The notes: generated by a model not told the origin, from the letters alone. A stretch of DNA of 64,000 nt from Roseofilum casamattae BLCC-M143 (GCF_030068455.1 NZ_JAQOSQ010000016.1:25632-89631), one strand, 5' to 3'. Shown: positions 45,776 through 55,900, counted from the first letter of the stretch. Numbers and translations are program-made.

Positions 45776-47440
45776 ATGACACGCGCACAAGAATCAGCCT
45801 CCCTTGAAACTGAAGCTTATCGCCCCAGTTGGCGAGACTTCCTCAGCTTCAGCACCGATCACAAAATTATCGGGATGCAATACCTATTGACCTCCTTTTT
45901 CTTCTACATCATTGGAGGTCTTCTCGCCGTTGCCGTTCGCGCCGAACTGGCTACCCCAGAATCGGATTTTGTCAGTCGCGACCTCTATAATGGACTGTTT
46001 ACCGTTCATGCTACGGTCATGATTTTCCTCTGGATTGTCCCGGCTGGAGCTGGTTTAGCCAACTACTTAGTGCCGCTGATGATTGGGGCTAAGGATATGG
46101 CATTTCCTCGCCTGAATGCGGTGGCCTTCTGGCTGATTATTCCCGGAGGCCTGCTCCTGATGAGTAGCTTCTTGGTGGGTGCTCCCGCAGCAGGTTGGAC
46201 TTCTTATCCTCCTTTAAGTACCACAGGAGCGAAAGCTGGGGAGTTGATTTGGATTCTCAGCGTCCTCTTATTAGGAACCTCCTCTATTTTAGGAGGCATC
46301 AACTTCATGACCACATTGGTCAAGATGAGAATGCCGGGTATGGGGATTTATGATATGCCCCTGTTTTGCTGGGCGACGATCTCGGTATCGATTTTGATTT
46401 TGATGTCTACCCCGGTTTTAGCTGGAGCATTAATCCTGTTAGCCTTCGATTTAATGGCGGGAACCTCCTTTTTTAATCCTATGGGAGGAGGCGACCCCAT
46501 TGTCTATCAACACTTGTTCTGGTTCTATTCGCACCCAGCGGTATACATCATGATCGTGCCTCTGTTTGGGGTAATTTCGGAAATTATTCCCGTTCACGCG
46601 CGCAAACCGATTTTTGGCTATAAGGCGATCGCATTTTCCAGCCTCGTCATCAGCTTCCTCGGCCTCATCGTCTGGGCCCACCACATGTTTACCAGCGGTA
46701 CTCCCGGATGGTTGCGCATGTTCTTCATGATCGCGACGATGATTATCGCCGTTCCTACCGGGATTAAAATCTTTAGTTGGTTAGCCACCCTTTGGGGAGG
46801 AAAAATCCGCCTCAATAGTGCCATGCTATTTGCCATGGGCTTTGTTTCCCTCTTTGTCGTCGGTGGATTGAGCGGGATCATGTTAGCTTCGGTTCCCTTC
46901 GATATCCACGTTCACGATACTTACTTTGTGGTCGCTCACCTGCACTACGTGCTCTTTGGCGGTAGCGTCTTCGGCATTTATGGAGCCATTTATCACTGGT
47001 TCCCGAAAATGACCGGTAGAATGCTGAATGAAACTTGGGGTAGAATTCACTTTGTTCTTACCTTTGCTGGCTTTAATCTTTGCTTCCTGCCCATGCATTG
47101 GCTCGGACTGCAAGGAATGCCACGCCGTGTCGCTGAATACGATCCGCAATTTGCCAGTATCAATATGGTTTGCACGGTTGGGTCAATTCTGTTGGCAGTT
47201 TCCACGGTTCCCTTTTTGATTAATGCTACTTGGAGCTGGTTAGCGGGAGAGATTGCTCCGGCAAATCCTTGGAATGCTCTCACTCTAGAGTGGTTAACGG
47301 CGTCTCCTCCTCCCGTCGAAAATTTCGTGGAAGACCCCATTCTCTGGTCCGGTCCCTATGACTATGGCATCGATACTGAAGCCATTGAAGACGATAAATC
47401 AGTAGATGAGTTACTCGCAGAAATGACCCCATCCAGCTAG
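45776..47440 (+). CDS. ctaD: Cytochrome c oxidase subunit I
   Basis: The 12-helix heme-copper catalytic subunit. Heme a and CuB ligands are seen in FTVHATVMIF, SHPAVYIM, VWAHHMF and the HDTYFVVAHLHYV block. The D-channel Glu of the classical GHPEVY motif is absent and FWFYSHPAVY is found instead, which is the YS pattern of A2-type oxidases. The rest of the protein is normal at 554 aa. It follows ctaC at 69 bp and precedes ctaE at 100 bp. Confidence 0.97.
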   Translation: MTRAQESASLETEAYRPSWRDFLSFSTDHKIIGMQYLLTSFFFYIIGGLLAVAVRAELATPESDFVSRDLYNGLFTVHATVMIFLWIVPAGAGLANYLVPLMIGAKDMAFPRLNAVAFWLIIPGGLLLMSSFLVGAPAAGWTSYPPLSTTGAKAGELIWILSVLLLGTSSILGGINFMTTLVKMRMPGMGIYDMPLFCWATISVSILILMSTPVLAGALILLAFDLMAGTSFFNPMGGGDPIVYQHLFWFYSHPAVYIMIVPLFGVISEIIPVHARKPIFGYKAIAFSSLVISFLGLIVWAHHMFTSGTPGWLRMFFMIATMIIAVPTGIKIFSWLATLWGGKIRLNSAMLFAMGFVSLFVVGGLSGIMLASVPFDIHVHDTYFVVAHLHYVLFGGSVFGIYGAIYHWFPKMTGRMLNETWGRIHFVLTFAGFNLCFLPMHWLGLQGMPRRVAEYDPQFASINMVCTVGSILLAVSTVPFLINATWSWLAGEIAPANPWNALTLEWLTASPPPVENFVEDPILWSGPYDYGIDTEAIEDDKSVDELLAEMTPSS

Positions 47441-47453
47441 AGAATCAATTTTG

Positions 47454-47473
47454 TAGGGTGGGCAATGCCCACC
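47454..47473 (+). repeat. GTAGGGTGGGCAATGCCCACC hairpin repeat between ctaD and ctaE
   Basis: GGTGGGC and GCCCACC flank a short AAT loop right after the ctaD stop. This resembles a repeat common in cyanobacteria and may dampen expression of ctaE. Confidence 0.5.
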
Positions 47474-47540
47474 TTTAAAAATGCAATAGTCTTGTCTCGA
47501 AAAATATTTGTTAGTTTGCAATTAAATCGGAGGATAGATC

Positions 47541-48161
47541 GTGCAAAGTTCGGCAGAAGTCTCGTCAACAGTCATTGGATATGGCGAAGAGTCCCATGGC
47601 GGATCTCATCATGAAGAACATCCCGATCATCGAATATTTGGAATTATCATGTTCCTAGTTGCCGAATCGATGATCTTTTTAGGTTTGTTTGCAGCTTATC
47701 TCACATTTAAGCTAACCTCACCAGACTGGCAACCGGAAGGAAGCGAACTCGAACTTTTATTACCTGGAGTCAATACATTAATCCTAATTTCTAGTAGCTT
47801 AGTCATTCATAAAGCCGGAGATGCGATTAAGCAAAAGGGAGATGAAGGCGGTCTCAGACTTTGGTTTGGCATCACTGCCTTAATGGGGTTTGTCTTTCTT
47901 ATCGGCCAGCTCTACGAGTATTTTCATCTGAGTTTTGGCTTAACAGATAATGTCTTTGCCAGTACGTTTTACGTGCTCACTGGGTTTCACGGTTTGCACG
48001 TTTTCTTTGGTTTGGTATTAATTTTAGGCGTTCTGTGGCGATCGCGCATTAGCGGCCACTATTCCCAAGAACACCATTTCGGCGTGGAAGCAGCGGAACT
48101 TTATTGGCACTTTGTCGATGTAATTTGGATCGTGTTGTTTACGTTGTTATATCTGTTGTAA
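47541..48161 (+). CDS. ctaE: Cytochrome c oxidase subunit III
   Basis: A membrane subunit of 206 aa with about five helices. VAESMIFLGLFAAY, VLTGFHGLHVFFGL and AAELYWHFVDVIWI are conserved blocks of the COX3 family. GGAGG stands 9 bp before the GTG start. It is the last gene of the oxidase operon; an 11-bp hairpin follows. Confidence 0.95.
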   Translation: MQSSAEVSSTVIGYGEESHGGSHHEEHPDHRIFGIIMFLVAESMIFLGLFAAYLTFKLTSPDWQPEGSELELLLPGVNTLILISSSLVIHKAGDAIKQKGDEGGLRLWFGITALMGFVFLIGQLYEYFHLSFGLTDNVFASTFYVLTGFHGLHVFFGLVLILGVLWRSRISGHYSQEHHFGVEAAELYWHFVDVIWIVLFTLLYLL

Positions 48162-48172
48162 GTTGCTATCTG

Positions 48173-48198
48173 TCGGGGCAAACGGCTGTTTGCTCCGA
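48173..48198 (+). terminator. Strong hairpin after ctaE
   Basis: TCGGGGCAAAC and GTTTGCTCCGA form an 11-bp stem (one G-T pair) with loop GGCT. The plus-strand 3' side is followed by A rather than T, so it is not a textbook terminator. It separates two convergent genes. Confidence 0.5.
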
Positions 48199-48245
48199 TA
48201 AAAAAACTCTCGCGGTTATTTGAATTAACTATAATTTTTAATCGA

Positions 48246-49661
48246 TCAACATTTCACCCAAGATAGCCACCATTTGAGTAAGCTTGGACTCCAAAACGAT
48301 CGCTCCCAACGCATTTGGTTCCAGCGATCGCATAACTGGCTCAACCCTTCCGAAATACTGCCCAAACACCCTGGAGAGTGCTGAAAATCTTGTAGCTTAA
48401 TTTCATTGGCGATCGCTAAACTTAAGGTATGAATAATCTCCTCAGCTCGCGCGCCGAGTACCGTTGCGCCGAGCACTATACCGTTCTCTCGCAATACGAC
48501 TTTCATAAATCCTGCAATTTCTCCTAATACAATTGCTCCCGGAATTTCTTGCATTGACAGAGTTATAACGCGAATTTTATGGCCATATCTGGATCTGGCA
48601 CCTGCTTCTGTTAACCCCACTCTAGCTAACGCCGGATCGGTATAAATTGTATAGGCAAAGGAATTGTATCGCATCGGAAATATGGGAATAAGCAAGGCAT
48701 TTTGTACCGCTATGTTTGCTTCATATCGAGTTAAATGAGGTAAAGAATAGCCGCCAATGCTATCGCCACAAGCATAAATGAGAGGATTGGTCGTTTGTAG
48801 CTTATCGTTTACCAGAATACCGCGATCGCTGCAAGCCATGCCGAGGAACTCCAATGTGGCGCGATCCAACGGTAGGGGACCAGGAGTTACTAACAATACC
48901 CGATCCACGGCGATCGCGCGACTGTCGATCTGCAACCAAGTCTGTCTGTCAATCTTCCGAGCCTGGCTGACTTCTGTTTCAGTTAAAATTGTCACTCCCA
49001 TTCCCTGCAAGCGAATGTGCAACGCGCGATCGGCTTCCGGTTCTTCTAAGGGTAAAAGTCGGGATTCTGGAGTAATTAACGTTACCTTAGTGCCGAGCTG
49101 CTGCAAGAGCTGGGCGAACTCCACTCCGCGCGGATCGGAACCGATAATGGCGATCTCCTCTGGCAACTCCTTCAACTCCAGCAGGCGATCGGGCACTAGA
49201 TATCCCGCTTCTGCTAATCCATCAATCTCTACCCTAGGGTCAGTTTCCAGCGCCAGCAAGTAGCTAGAGGCAACTAAACGACGATTCTGGAGCGCGATCG
49301 CCAGTCGTCCTTCATGGCGCTGAAACTCTCCCCATTCATCAATAATATCCACCCCCAACTCCGCTAAAGCGGCTGGAGAATTGAGCGCATTCAAAGTATT
49401 GATGGCTACTGCAATCCACTCGGCAATCTCCGGATATGATTGGGGACGGGAGACGGGAGGTAGCTCGGGGCGATCGCGCACCTGTTGTAGAATTTGACTC
49501 ATCGCAAACCAATGACCGGGTCGATATCCCCACACCCACTCGGACTTTGATGAGCTGGGAACGATTAAACCGACTCTTGCTCCTTGTCGAGCGGCGATCG
49601 CAGCCGCTTCAATCCCCCCAGGAGACGCGCCCAATATAATTAAATCGTAGTCAACAGCCAT
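48246..49661 (-). CDS. FAD/NAD(P)-dependent oxidoreductase lacking the redox cysteines
   Basis: The fold is that of dihydrolipoamide dehydrogenase and mercuric reductase: N-terminal GASPGGIEAAAIAARQG (FAD), central IIGSDPRGVEFAQ (NAD), IYACGD and a dimerisation domain. The paired cysteines GGxCxxxGCxPxK that should follow the FAD motif are missing; that stretch reads SKSEWVWGYRPGHW. The C-terminal His-Glu pair is also absent. It is therefore not a disulfide reductase in the ordinary sense. Similar proteins occur in cyanobacteria, but I know no function. It is convergent with ctaE and divergent from leuC. Confidence 0.85.
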   Translation of the reverse strand: MAVDYDLIILGASPGGIEAAAIAARQGARVGLIVPSSSKSEWVWGYRPGHWFAMSQILQQVRDRPELPPVSRPQSYPEIAEWIAVAINTLNALNSPAALAELGVDIIDEWGEFQRHEGRLAIALQNRRLVASSYLLALETDPRVEIDGLAEAGYLVPDRLLELKELPEEIAIIGSDPRGVEFAQLLQQLGTKVTLITPESRLLPLEEPEADRALHIRLQGMGVTILTETEVSQARKIDRQTWLQIDSRAIAVDRVLLVTPGPLPLDRATLEFLGMACSDRGILVNDKLQTTNPLIYACGDSIGGYSLPHLTRYEANIAVQNALLIPIFPMRYNSFAYTIYTDPALARVGLTEAGARSRYGHKIRVITLSMQEIPGAIVLGEIAGFMKVVLRENGIVLGATVLGARAEEIIHTLSLAIANEIKLQDFQHSPGCLGSISEGLSQLCDRWNQMRWERSFWSPSLLKWWLSWVKC

Positions 49662-49790
49662 GGAATATTCCTACTCAAATTATCTTGCGATCGCGAAGCC
49701 ACCTATCGCTTAAGCCCCAGACGAAATGATAGACTAAAAAGATCGGTTCCTTGCACCACGTAACTACTCCCTATCCAGATATTATCGACC

Positions 49791-51203
49791 ATGAGCAAAG
49801 GCACGCTATTTGATAAAGTTTGGGACTTGCATACCGTCCGCACTCTCCCTTCCGGACAAACTCAACTGTTCATCGGACTGCATCTAATCCACGAAGTCAC
49901 TAGTCCGCAAGCCTTTGCCATGCTGCGGGAGCGCAACTTGAAGGTCTTATTCCCAGAGCGCACTGTTGCCACCGTCGATCATATCGTACCCACGGATAAC
50001 CTCGCACGACCTTATAAAGATACTCTCGCGGAAGAAATGATCCGCGCGCTGGAGAATAGCGTGGAAGAGAACAACATTCGCTTCTTTAATGTCGGTTCTG
50101 GCAATCAAGGTATCGTTCACGTTATTGCTCCAGAACAAGGAATGACGCAACCGGGAATGACGATCGCCTGTGGAGATAGCCATACTTCGACTCATGGAGC
50201 CTTTGGCGCGATTTCCTTTGGCATCGGTACCAGTCAAGTTCGTGACGTGCTTGCCTCGCAAACTCTAGCCCTCGCCAAGCTGAAAGTCCGCCGCATTGAA
50301 GTGAATGGCACATTGCAACCGGGGGTTTATGCGAAAGATGTGGTGCTGCACATTATCCGCCAGTTGGGCGTCAAAGGTGGCGTGGGATATGCCTACGAAT
50401 ATGCGGGAACTGCAATAGAGCAGATGTCCATGGAAGAGCGGATGACCGTTTGCAATATGTCCATTGAAGGAGGCGCGCGCTGTGGCTACGTGAATCCCGA
50501 TCGCATTACCTACGATTACCTACAAGGACGGGAGTTTGCTCCCCAAGGCGAAGATTGGGACAAAGCCGTGACCTGGTGGGAAAGTTTGCGATCGGAGCCG
50601 GATGCCGAATACGATGACGTGGTGGTATTCCAAGCGGAAGATATTGCCCCGACAGTAACTTGGGGAATTACTCCCGGTCAAGGTATTGGTATCGATGAAG
50701 CAGTTCCCACGCCAGAGAGTTTATTGGAAAGCGATCGCGTTTTAGCCGAAGAAGCCTATCGTTACATGCAACTGCAACCGGGACAGGCGATCGCCGGTAC
50801 TCCCATTGATGTATGCTTTATTGGCAGTTGTACCAACGGTCGGTTGAGCGACTTGCGCGAAGCGGCGAAATTTGCTCGCGGAAATCAGGTGGCGCCGCAA
50901 GTGAAAGCTTTTGTGGTTCCCGGTTCGGAAGTGGTGAAGCAACAAGCAGAAGCCGAAGGCTTAGACCGAATTTTTACGGATGCGGGGTTTGAATGGCGCA
51001 ATGCCGGGTGTTCCATGTGTTTGGCAATGAACCCGGATAAGCTGCAAGGCGATCAGATTAGTGCTTCTTCCTCCAATCGTAACTTCAAAGGCCGTCAAGG
51101 CTCGTCATCGGGACGGACATTACTCATGAGTCCTGCGATGGTTGTGGCAGCGGCAATTTCCGGTCGAGTGTCCGACGTGCGCGAGTTGATTGCCTCATCT
51201 TAG
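49791..51203 (+). CDS. leuC: 3-isopropylmalate dehydratase large subunit
   Basis: An aconitase-family [4Fe-4S] enzyme that isomerises 2-isopropylmalate to 3-isopropylmalate in leucine synthesis. Cluster cysteines lie in GSCTNGR and the C-terminal [20 protein letters not shown] is the substrate loop. The length of 470 aa is normal. The small subunit leuD is not adjacent. Confidence 0.96.
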   Translation: MSKGTLFDKVWDLHTVRTLPSGQTQLFIGLHLIHEVTSPQAFAMLRERNLKVLFPERTVATVDHIVPTDNLARPYKDTLAEEMIRALENSVEENNIRFFNVGSGNQGIVHVIAPEQGMTQPGMTIACGDSHTSTHGAFGAISFGIGTSQVRDVLASQTLALAKLKVRRIEVNGTLQPGVYAKDVVLHIIRQLGVKGGVGYAYEYAGTAIEQMSMEERMTVCNMSIEGGARCGYVNPDRITYDYLQGREFAPQGEDWDKAVTWWESLRSEPDAEYDDVVVFQAEDIAPTVTWGITPGQGIGIDEAVPTPESLLESDRVLAEEAYRYMQLQPGQAIAGTPIDVCFIGSCTNGRLSDLREAAKFARGNQVAPQVKAFVVPGSEVVKQQAEAEGLDRIFTDAGFEWRNAGCSMCLAMNPDKLQGDQISASSSNRNFKGRQGSSSGRTLLMSPAMVVAAAISGRVSDVRELIASS

Positions 51204-51237
51204 AGATACGAGATTTTGGAGTTTCTGTTAGTTTGCG

Positions 51238-51256
51238 ATCGCAACAGGGGATAGGT
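51238..51256 (+). repeat. 19-bp direct repeat, left copy (flanks the H-NOX operon)
   Basis: ATCGCAACAGGGGATAGGT is identical at 51238-51256 and 53478-53496. The two copies bracket the H-NOX and kinase genes with little else between. The flanking bases differ. Confidence 0.8.
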
Positions 51257-51398
51257 AACCCAATTTTGATTGATTATCCGGCCTTAATACGAAACAGGAG
51301 ATCCAAAATACCGATCGCACTTGGGTGCGGGTTATCATAGTGCTCGAGGCTGGGGAGCAACTATCTCAGAAATCGTATGTAGTGCATTCGGAGAATTT

Positions 51399-51968
51399 AT
51401 GTACGGCTTAGTTAATCAGGCAATTCAAGACATGATTTGCCAAAAATTTGGCGAACCCACCTGGCAGGAGATTAAATGCCACGCGCAAGTTGAGGGGCAA
51501 GGCTTTTTGAGTATGGAAGCTTATCCTGACGATCTGACCCACCGACTGGTTCGTGCTGCTAGCGTTGTCCTATCCCTATCTCCAGCGGAAGTCATGCAGG
51601 CATTTGGTGAATATTGGGTGCTCTATACCGCTGAGGAAGGTTACGGCGAACTGCTGGAGATGGCGGGGGAGTCTTTACCGGAGTTTTTACAGAATTTAGA
51701 CGAGCTACACGCTCGGGTTGGGGTGATGTTTCCAAAACTACAACCCCCTTCCTTTGATTGCGAAGAAGAAGACGATCGCACCCTGAGGTTGCAGTATTCT
51801 TCCCACCGGGAAGGGTTAGCCCCAATGGTTGTCGGTTTAGTCAAAGGTTTGGGCGATCGCTTCGAGACTTCCGTGGAAATTACGCAAATTCAAAGTAAAG
51901 CTGAGGGAGCGCAGAATGATGAGTTCTTGGTTCATCATCGTCCTGAGGATGGGTTAAACAAGGACTAA
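51399..51968 (+). CDS. H-NOX heme-based nitric oxide sensor
   Basis: A heme-NO/O2-binding (H-NOX) domain protein of 189 aa. Proximal heme ligand His104 lies in LHARVGVMFPKLQPPSF and the Y-x-S-x-R porphyrin-clamp motif is Tyr133-Ser135-Arg137 (YSSHREGL). GGAG stands just before ATG 51399; an upstream in-frame start at 51321 gives a leader without family similarity. The last base of the stop overlaps the ATG of the kinase gene (TAATG), so the two are translationally coupled. H-NOX proteins commonly inhibit their paired kinase when bound to NO. I cannot tell from sequence whether O2 also binds. Confidence 0.93.
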   Translation: MYGLVNQAIQDMICQKFGEPTWQEIKCHAQVEGQGFLSMEAYPDDLTHRLVRAASVVLSLSPAEVMQAFGEYWVLYTAEEGYGELLEMAGESLPEFLQNLDELHARVGVMFPKLQPPSFDCEEEDDRTLRLQYSSHREGLAPMVVGLVKGLGDRFETSVEITQIQSKAEGAQNDEFLVHHRPEDGLNKD

Positions 51969-53317
51969 TGCGATCGCCAAAACTTACGCTGTCTCCAGAG
52001 TTATTTGCTGGTGCGTTTCCATTTCATTTTGCCTGTAATGCTCAGTTAGTCGTTGTACAAGTGGGTGATGTGTTGCAACGGCTCATTCCCGAGTTCGTCG
52101 GTTCCAAGTTATCTAACTATATCGATATCGAACGTCCGAAGGTCCCCGTGGAGTTTGCTTCCCTGGCAAAGCGCTCTCGTAGCGTTTTCGTCCTCGAAGT
52201 CTTTCAAAGTGGGATGAGGTTGCGCGGACAAATGGTTGCCCTGCCTGAAGAAGATACGATTATATTTCTCGGCTCGCCAGTGATTACTGAAATTACTCAG
52301 CTCAAAGACTTTGGACTCAAACTCAAAGATTTTGCCATTCACGATCCCATTGCCGATTTGTTATTTTTATTGCAGGCTCGAGGACGATTAACGGAGGAAT
52401 TACTCGAACAGCAGGAAAAGTTGGAAGTAGCGCTGCAAGAGAAAGCCGAAATTGCAGACTTGGCGGAGGAGAAAGCCCGCGATCGCGCAGCGGAAGCCGA
52501 ACGCGCTCTAGCTGAGTTGCAACAAACCCAAACCCAGCTCATTCAAACAGAGAAAATGTCGAGTTTGGGCCAAATGGTTGCCGGTATTGCTCACGAGATT
52601 AACAATCCACTCAGTTTCATTTATGGCAATCTCACTTATGCTAGCGAGTATCTTTATAACCTGCTCCATTTGGTCGAGCTGTATCAACAACATAGCGTGC
52701 CCGAACCGCCAGAGATTGCTCAATTTGCGCAAACTGTGGATTTGGAATTTATGCTGAATGATTTTCCCGAACTGATTACTTCGGTTGAAATGGGAGTGAA
52801 GCGCATTCAAAATATTGTGGTTTCCTTGCGCACTTTCTCGCGATTGGATGAATCGGATAAGAAGGCTGTAGACTTGCATGAAGGAATTGATAGTACTCTC
52901 TACATTCTCAGCCATAAGCTCAAGTATGGGATAGAGGTGGTGAAACAGTATGGCAATCTTCCATATATCTGCTGCTATCCCGCCCAACTGAATCAAGTAT
53001 TTATGAATATTATTGCTAATGCTGCTGATGCATTGCTGGAGAGCGATCGCCAAAATAAGCAAATTATTATTTCGACTGAGATCGATCGCAGCCGCGATCG
53101 GGTTTATATTCGTATTGGGGATAATGGCAATGGCATTCCCGAGAAAGTGAAGGCGCAGATTTTCGATCCGTTTTTTACGACTAAACCCACGGGTAAAGGT
53201 ACGGGCTTGGGATTATCCATTTGTTATCAAGTAATTCAAAAGCATCAGGGGAGTATTGAGGTGCAATCTCGGCCAGGGAAGGGAACTACGTTTGCGATCG
53301 CAATTCCCATTAATTAA
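51968..53317 (+). CDS. H-NOX-associated soluble histidine kinase
   Basis: The N-terminal ~130 residues are an HNOBA-type domain ([37 protein letters not shown]), the PAS-like domain that partners H-NOX. A coiled coil (about 135-195) leads to HisKA with His209 ([13 protein letters not shown]) and a HATPase with [16 protein letters not shown] and [14 protein letters not shown]. There is no membrane helix. No response regulator follows, so the output partner is elsewhere. The transmitter is strikingly like that of the membrane kinase at 11160-13148. Confidence 0.93.
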   Translation: MRSPKLTLSPELFAGAFPFHFACNAQLVVVQVGDVLQRLIPEFVGSKLSNYIDIERPKVPVEFASLAKRSRSVFVLEVFQSGMRLRGQMVALPEEDTIIFLGSPVITEITQLKDFGLKLKDFAIHDPIADLLFLLQARGRLTEELLEQQEKLEVALQEKAEIADLAEEKARDRAAEAERALAELQQTQTQLIQTEKMSSLGQMVAGIAHEINNPLSFIYGNLTYASEYLYNLLHLVELYQQHSVPEPPEIAQFAQTVDLEFMLNDFPELITSVEMGVKRIQNIVVSLRTFSRLDESDKKAVDLHEGIDSTLYILSHKLKYGIEVVKQYGNLPYICCYPAQLNQVFMNIIANAADALLESDRQNKQIIISTEIDRSRDRVYIRIGDNGNGIPEKVKAQIFDPFFTTKPTGKGTGLGLSICYQVIQKHQGSIEVQSRPGKGTTFAIAIPIN

Positions 53318-53504
53318 CTTTTGTAATGAACGCAAAATTGGTTGAATCTCTTGCTGAAACAGCATTACTTAGTTCCATCTCTAGCTGTTCAACCGTAGGA
53401 AGATTCTCCTGAAAGTTAGGAGGTAGTTGAGAAGGCAATTGGTCAACGCACCGTTGACTAATTTCTTCCTCTACAAAATCGCAACAGGGGATAGGTTGCC
53501 CCAT
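53310..53504 (-). CDS. Possible small protein after ftsH (64 aa)
   Basis: An open frame of 64 residues starts at ATG 53504, 32 bp after the ftsH stop, with AGGGG just upstream. Its composition is plausible for a soluble helical protein (CDFVEEEISQRCVDQL). It overlaps the last 8 bp of the H-NOX kinase gene, and its start lies inside a hairpin and the right-hand 19-bp repeat. I recognise no family. It may be a chance frame. Confidence 0.28.
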   Translation of the reverse strand: MGQPIPCCDFVEEEISQRCVDQLPSQLPPNFQENLPTVEQLEMELSNAVSARDSTNFAFITKVN

Positions 53505-53510
53505 CCCCTG
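53478..53510. repeat. 19-bp direct repeat, right copy, with hairpin
   Basis: The right copy of ATCGCAACAGGGGATAGGT (53478-53496). CAGGGGAT (53485-53492) also pairs with ATCCCCTG (53503-53510), giving an 8-bp stem that could end the ftsH transcript on the minus strand. Confidence 0.7.
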
Positions 53511-53536
53511 CTACTCATCAATTTCCGGTTCTCAAT

Positions 53537-55423
53537 CTAGATTTGGGGAACGTAACTTTCCTTTTCCGGTACCGCAGCGTACTCGGACACAATCTGACGG
53601 AACTCATTGCCATCAATGGTTTCTTTCTCTACCAGCAGATCGACGAGGCGATCGATAACCATGCGGTTTTCGCGCATAATTTGTAGAGCCTGCTCGTAGC
53701 AGTGTTCGACAATTATACGCACTTGAGAATCGATGCGGGCGGCAATTTCTTCGGAATATTCCGATCGCGACATTAAATCCCGTCCGAGGAAGACTTCATT
53801 GGTTTGTCCTTCCAAAGATAAGGGGCCTAAATCGGACATGCCAAACCGAGTGACCATTTGTCGTGCCATTCCCGTTACCTGTTGCAAGTCTCCACCGGCA
53901 CCAGTGGTTACTTCAGCTTCGCCAAACACGATCGCCTCAGCCGCGCGTCCTCCCAAAGCACCGGTAATCCGAGCCGTGAGTTGCGATCGCGAGATCAGGC
54001 TTTGTTCTTCACTGGGAGTAAACCAGGTCAATCCCTGAGCTTGTCCTCGGGGAATCAGAGTCACTTTTTGTACCGGATCGTGGTCTTTCATCAACGTCCC
54101 GACGATCGCATGACCCACTTCATGATAAGCAATCAAGCGCTTGCTCTTCCCATCAACTAAGGGAGTGCCTTCCATTCCAGCCACCACCCGGTCTACAGCG
54201 TCGTCGATTTCCAGCATAGTAATCGCTTCTTTGCGCCGTCTCGCGGTCAGGATAGCCGCTTCGTTGAGCAAGTTCGCCAAGTCCGCTCCAGTAAATCCAG
54301 GAGTCCGACGGGCGATCGCTTTCAGGGAAACTTCTTCAGCCAGTTTTTTGTTGCGAGCGTGGACGTCGAGAATTTCCAGTCGTCCTTTAATATCGGGAGC
54401 ATCAACGGTAACCTGGCGATCGAACCGGCCGGGACGCAATAAGGCTTGGTCGAGGACATCGGGACGGTTGGTCGCAGCAATAATGATAATTCCGGTATTG
54501 CCTTCAAACCCATCCATTTCGGTCAGAAGCTGGTTCAGAGTTTGTTCGCGCTCGTCGTTTCCACCACCGATACCAGCACCGCGCTGGCGACCGACGGCGT
54601 CGATCTCGTCGATAAAGATAATACAAGGAGCGTTGTCTTTAGCTTTCTTGAACAAGTCGCGCACGCGAGACGCACCGACTCCAACGAACATTTCGACAAA
54701 CTCAGACCCGGAGATACTGAAGAAAGGAACCCCAGCTTCTCCAGCAATGGCTTTGGCGAGTAAGGTTTTACCTGTTCCGGGAGGGCCGACGAGCAAGACT
54801 CCTTTCGGAATTTTTGCACCAACAGCGGTAAATTTATCGGGTTGTTTCAAGAAGGTCACCACTTCTTGCAACTCTTCTTTCGCTTCCTCAATGCCGGCCA
54901 CATCGTCGAACATGACTCCAGTTTTGGCTTCCATCTGGAATCTGGCTTTCGATTTAGCAAAGTTCATCGCCTGTCCGGGGCCGCCAGGAACGTTTCCAGA
55001 GCGCCGGAAGAGGAAAAACAATCCAGCAATGAGCAGTATGGGGAAAATCAGGTTACCGAGCAGTCCCCAGATGGCTCCTTCATTGCGAGGAGGATGGATA
55101 TCGAGGTTGACGTTGGCTTCTCGGATTTGGGAAACTACTTCTGGAGAGTTTCCGGGAAGGTCTACCCGCAGCCGTTGCAGCATATTGTCCAGTTGCGGAT
55201 CGACGGCTTCAACAATCGCTGTTCTGCCGCCTTCGTAAAGATCGACCTGAGTTACTCGGCCTGCTTCCAGGTATTCGATAAAGCGTCCGTAGGTCATCCG
55301 AGTCGCCGCAGCGTTGCGACCGTTATCGACAGCGTTGGGAGCAAAGGCGCCTTGCCAGACAAAAAATCCAATGACTAGGACGGGTAAAGTCCACAGGAGT
55401 ATAACTTTCCAGGATAATTTCAT
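53537..55423 (-). CDS. ftsH: ATP-dependent zinc metalloprotease FtsH
   Basis: A thylakoid- or cell-membrane AAA+ protease of 628 aa. Two N-terminal helices (about 5-25 and 120-140) flank a lumenal loop; the AAA domain has [19 protein letters not shown] and [10 protein letters not shown]; the zinc site is HEVGH. FtsH hexamers remove damaged membrane proteins such as photosystem II D1. Cyanobacteria have four FtsH paralogues and I cannot say which this is. It is monocistronic apart from a possible small ORF behind it. Confidence 0.96.
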   Translation of the reverse strand: MKLSWKVILLWTLPVLVIGFFVWQGAFAPNAVDNGRNAAATRMTYGRFIEYLEAGRVTQVDLYEGGRTAIVEAVDPQLDNMLQRLRVDLPGNSPEVVSQIREANVNLDIHPPRNEGAIWGLLGNLIFPILLIAGLFFLFRRSGNVPGGPGQAMNFAKSKARFQMEAKTGVMFDDVAGIEEAKEELQEVVTFLKQPDKFTAVGAKIPKGVLLVGPPGTGKTLLAKAIAGEAGVPFFSISGSEFVEMFVGVGASRVRDLFKKAKDNAPCIIFIDEIDAVGRQRGAGIGGGNDEREQTLNQLLTEMDGFEGNTGIIIIAATNRPDVLDQALLRPGRFDRQVTVDAPDIKGRLEILDVHARNKKLAEEVSLKAIARRTPGFTGADLANLLNEAAILTARRRKEAITMLEIDDAVDRVVAGMEGTPLVDGKSKRLIAYHEVGHAIVGTLMKDHDPVQKVTLIPRGQAQGLTWFTPSEEQSLISRSQLTARITGALGGRAAEAIVFGEAEVTTGAGGDLQQVTGMARQMVTRFGMSDLGPLSLEGQTNEVFLGRDLMSRSEYSEEIAARIDSQVRIIVEHCYEQALQIMRENRMVIDRLVDLLVEKETIDGNEFRQIVSEYAAVPEKESYVPQI

Positions 55424-55639
55424 AACAATGAGTTTCTCTTATAATTGCCGATCGCAGTGCAATCGGTAAAGGAGCTAGTTTTGAGCGATCGCCGAGCAGG
55501 TTATGGAGATAGGTTCCCCATTTGCCAGGAATCTTAATTAAATTTAACGTAATTTTCAGGAATCAAGCAACCAATTCTTGCCGGATGCTGATTTTTCCTT
55601 AAACCATCCCATCCCGGCCTCCTCGATTTTTCGGTTTTC

Positions 55640-55668
55640 ATGTCAGTCTGAGTCGAACGCGCTATAAT
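55640..55668 (+). promoter_or_regulatory. Promoter of the tRNA-Arg gene
   Basis: A perfect -10 TATAAT (55663-55668) and a -35 ATGTCA (55640-55645, four of six matches to TTGACA) are 17 bp apart, about 53 bp upstream of the tRNA. Confidence 0.65.
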
Positions 55669-55720
55669 ACATCGAGAAGGAAAACACCGTCCGCGCGATC
55701 GCGCGGTAAAGTCGGATGTT

Positions 55721-55794
55721 GGGCTCTTAGTTCAGTCGGATAGAACAACTGATTTCTAATCAGTAAGTCGGGGGTTCGAGTCCCTCAGGGCCCG
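55721..55794 (+). tRNA. tRNA-Arg (anticodon UCU)
   Basis: Full cloverleaf: acceptor GGGCTCT with AGGGCCC (one G-U pair), anticodon stem ACTGA/TCAGT with loop TTTCTAA, anticodon TCT at 55755-55757, and T loop GTTCGAGTC. It reads AGA (and AGG by wobble) codons. CCA is not encoded. Confidence 0.95.
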
Positions 55795-55865
55795 TAACTT
55801 ATAACTGAATCCTGTGTCGGGCTTTTGTCTATTTCGCTTTAATTAATATCAAGATCGATTATTCA

Positions 55866-55900
55866 GTAGGTTGAGTTGCACTTTGTTCAACCCAACCTAC
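55866..55900. repeat. GTAGGTTGxGTTG inverted repeat
   Basis: GTAGGTTGAGTTG and CAACCCAACCTAC are 13-nt arms with 12 pairs around a 9-nt loop. This is a familiar dispersed cyanobacterial hairpin repeat, located 28 bp beyond the minus-strand stop of the pentapeptide gene. Confidence 0.7.

Noticed and set aside
54141..55238. 365-codon open frame on the plus strand inside ftsH
   Set aside because: Antisense shadow of a GC-rich conserved gene; low-complexity Ser/Arg/Pro composition.
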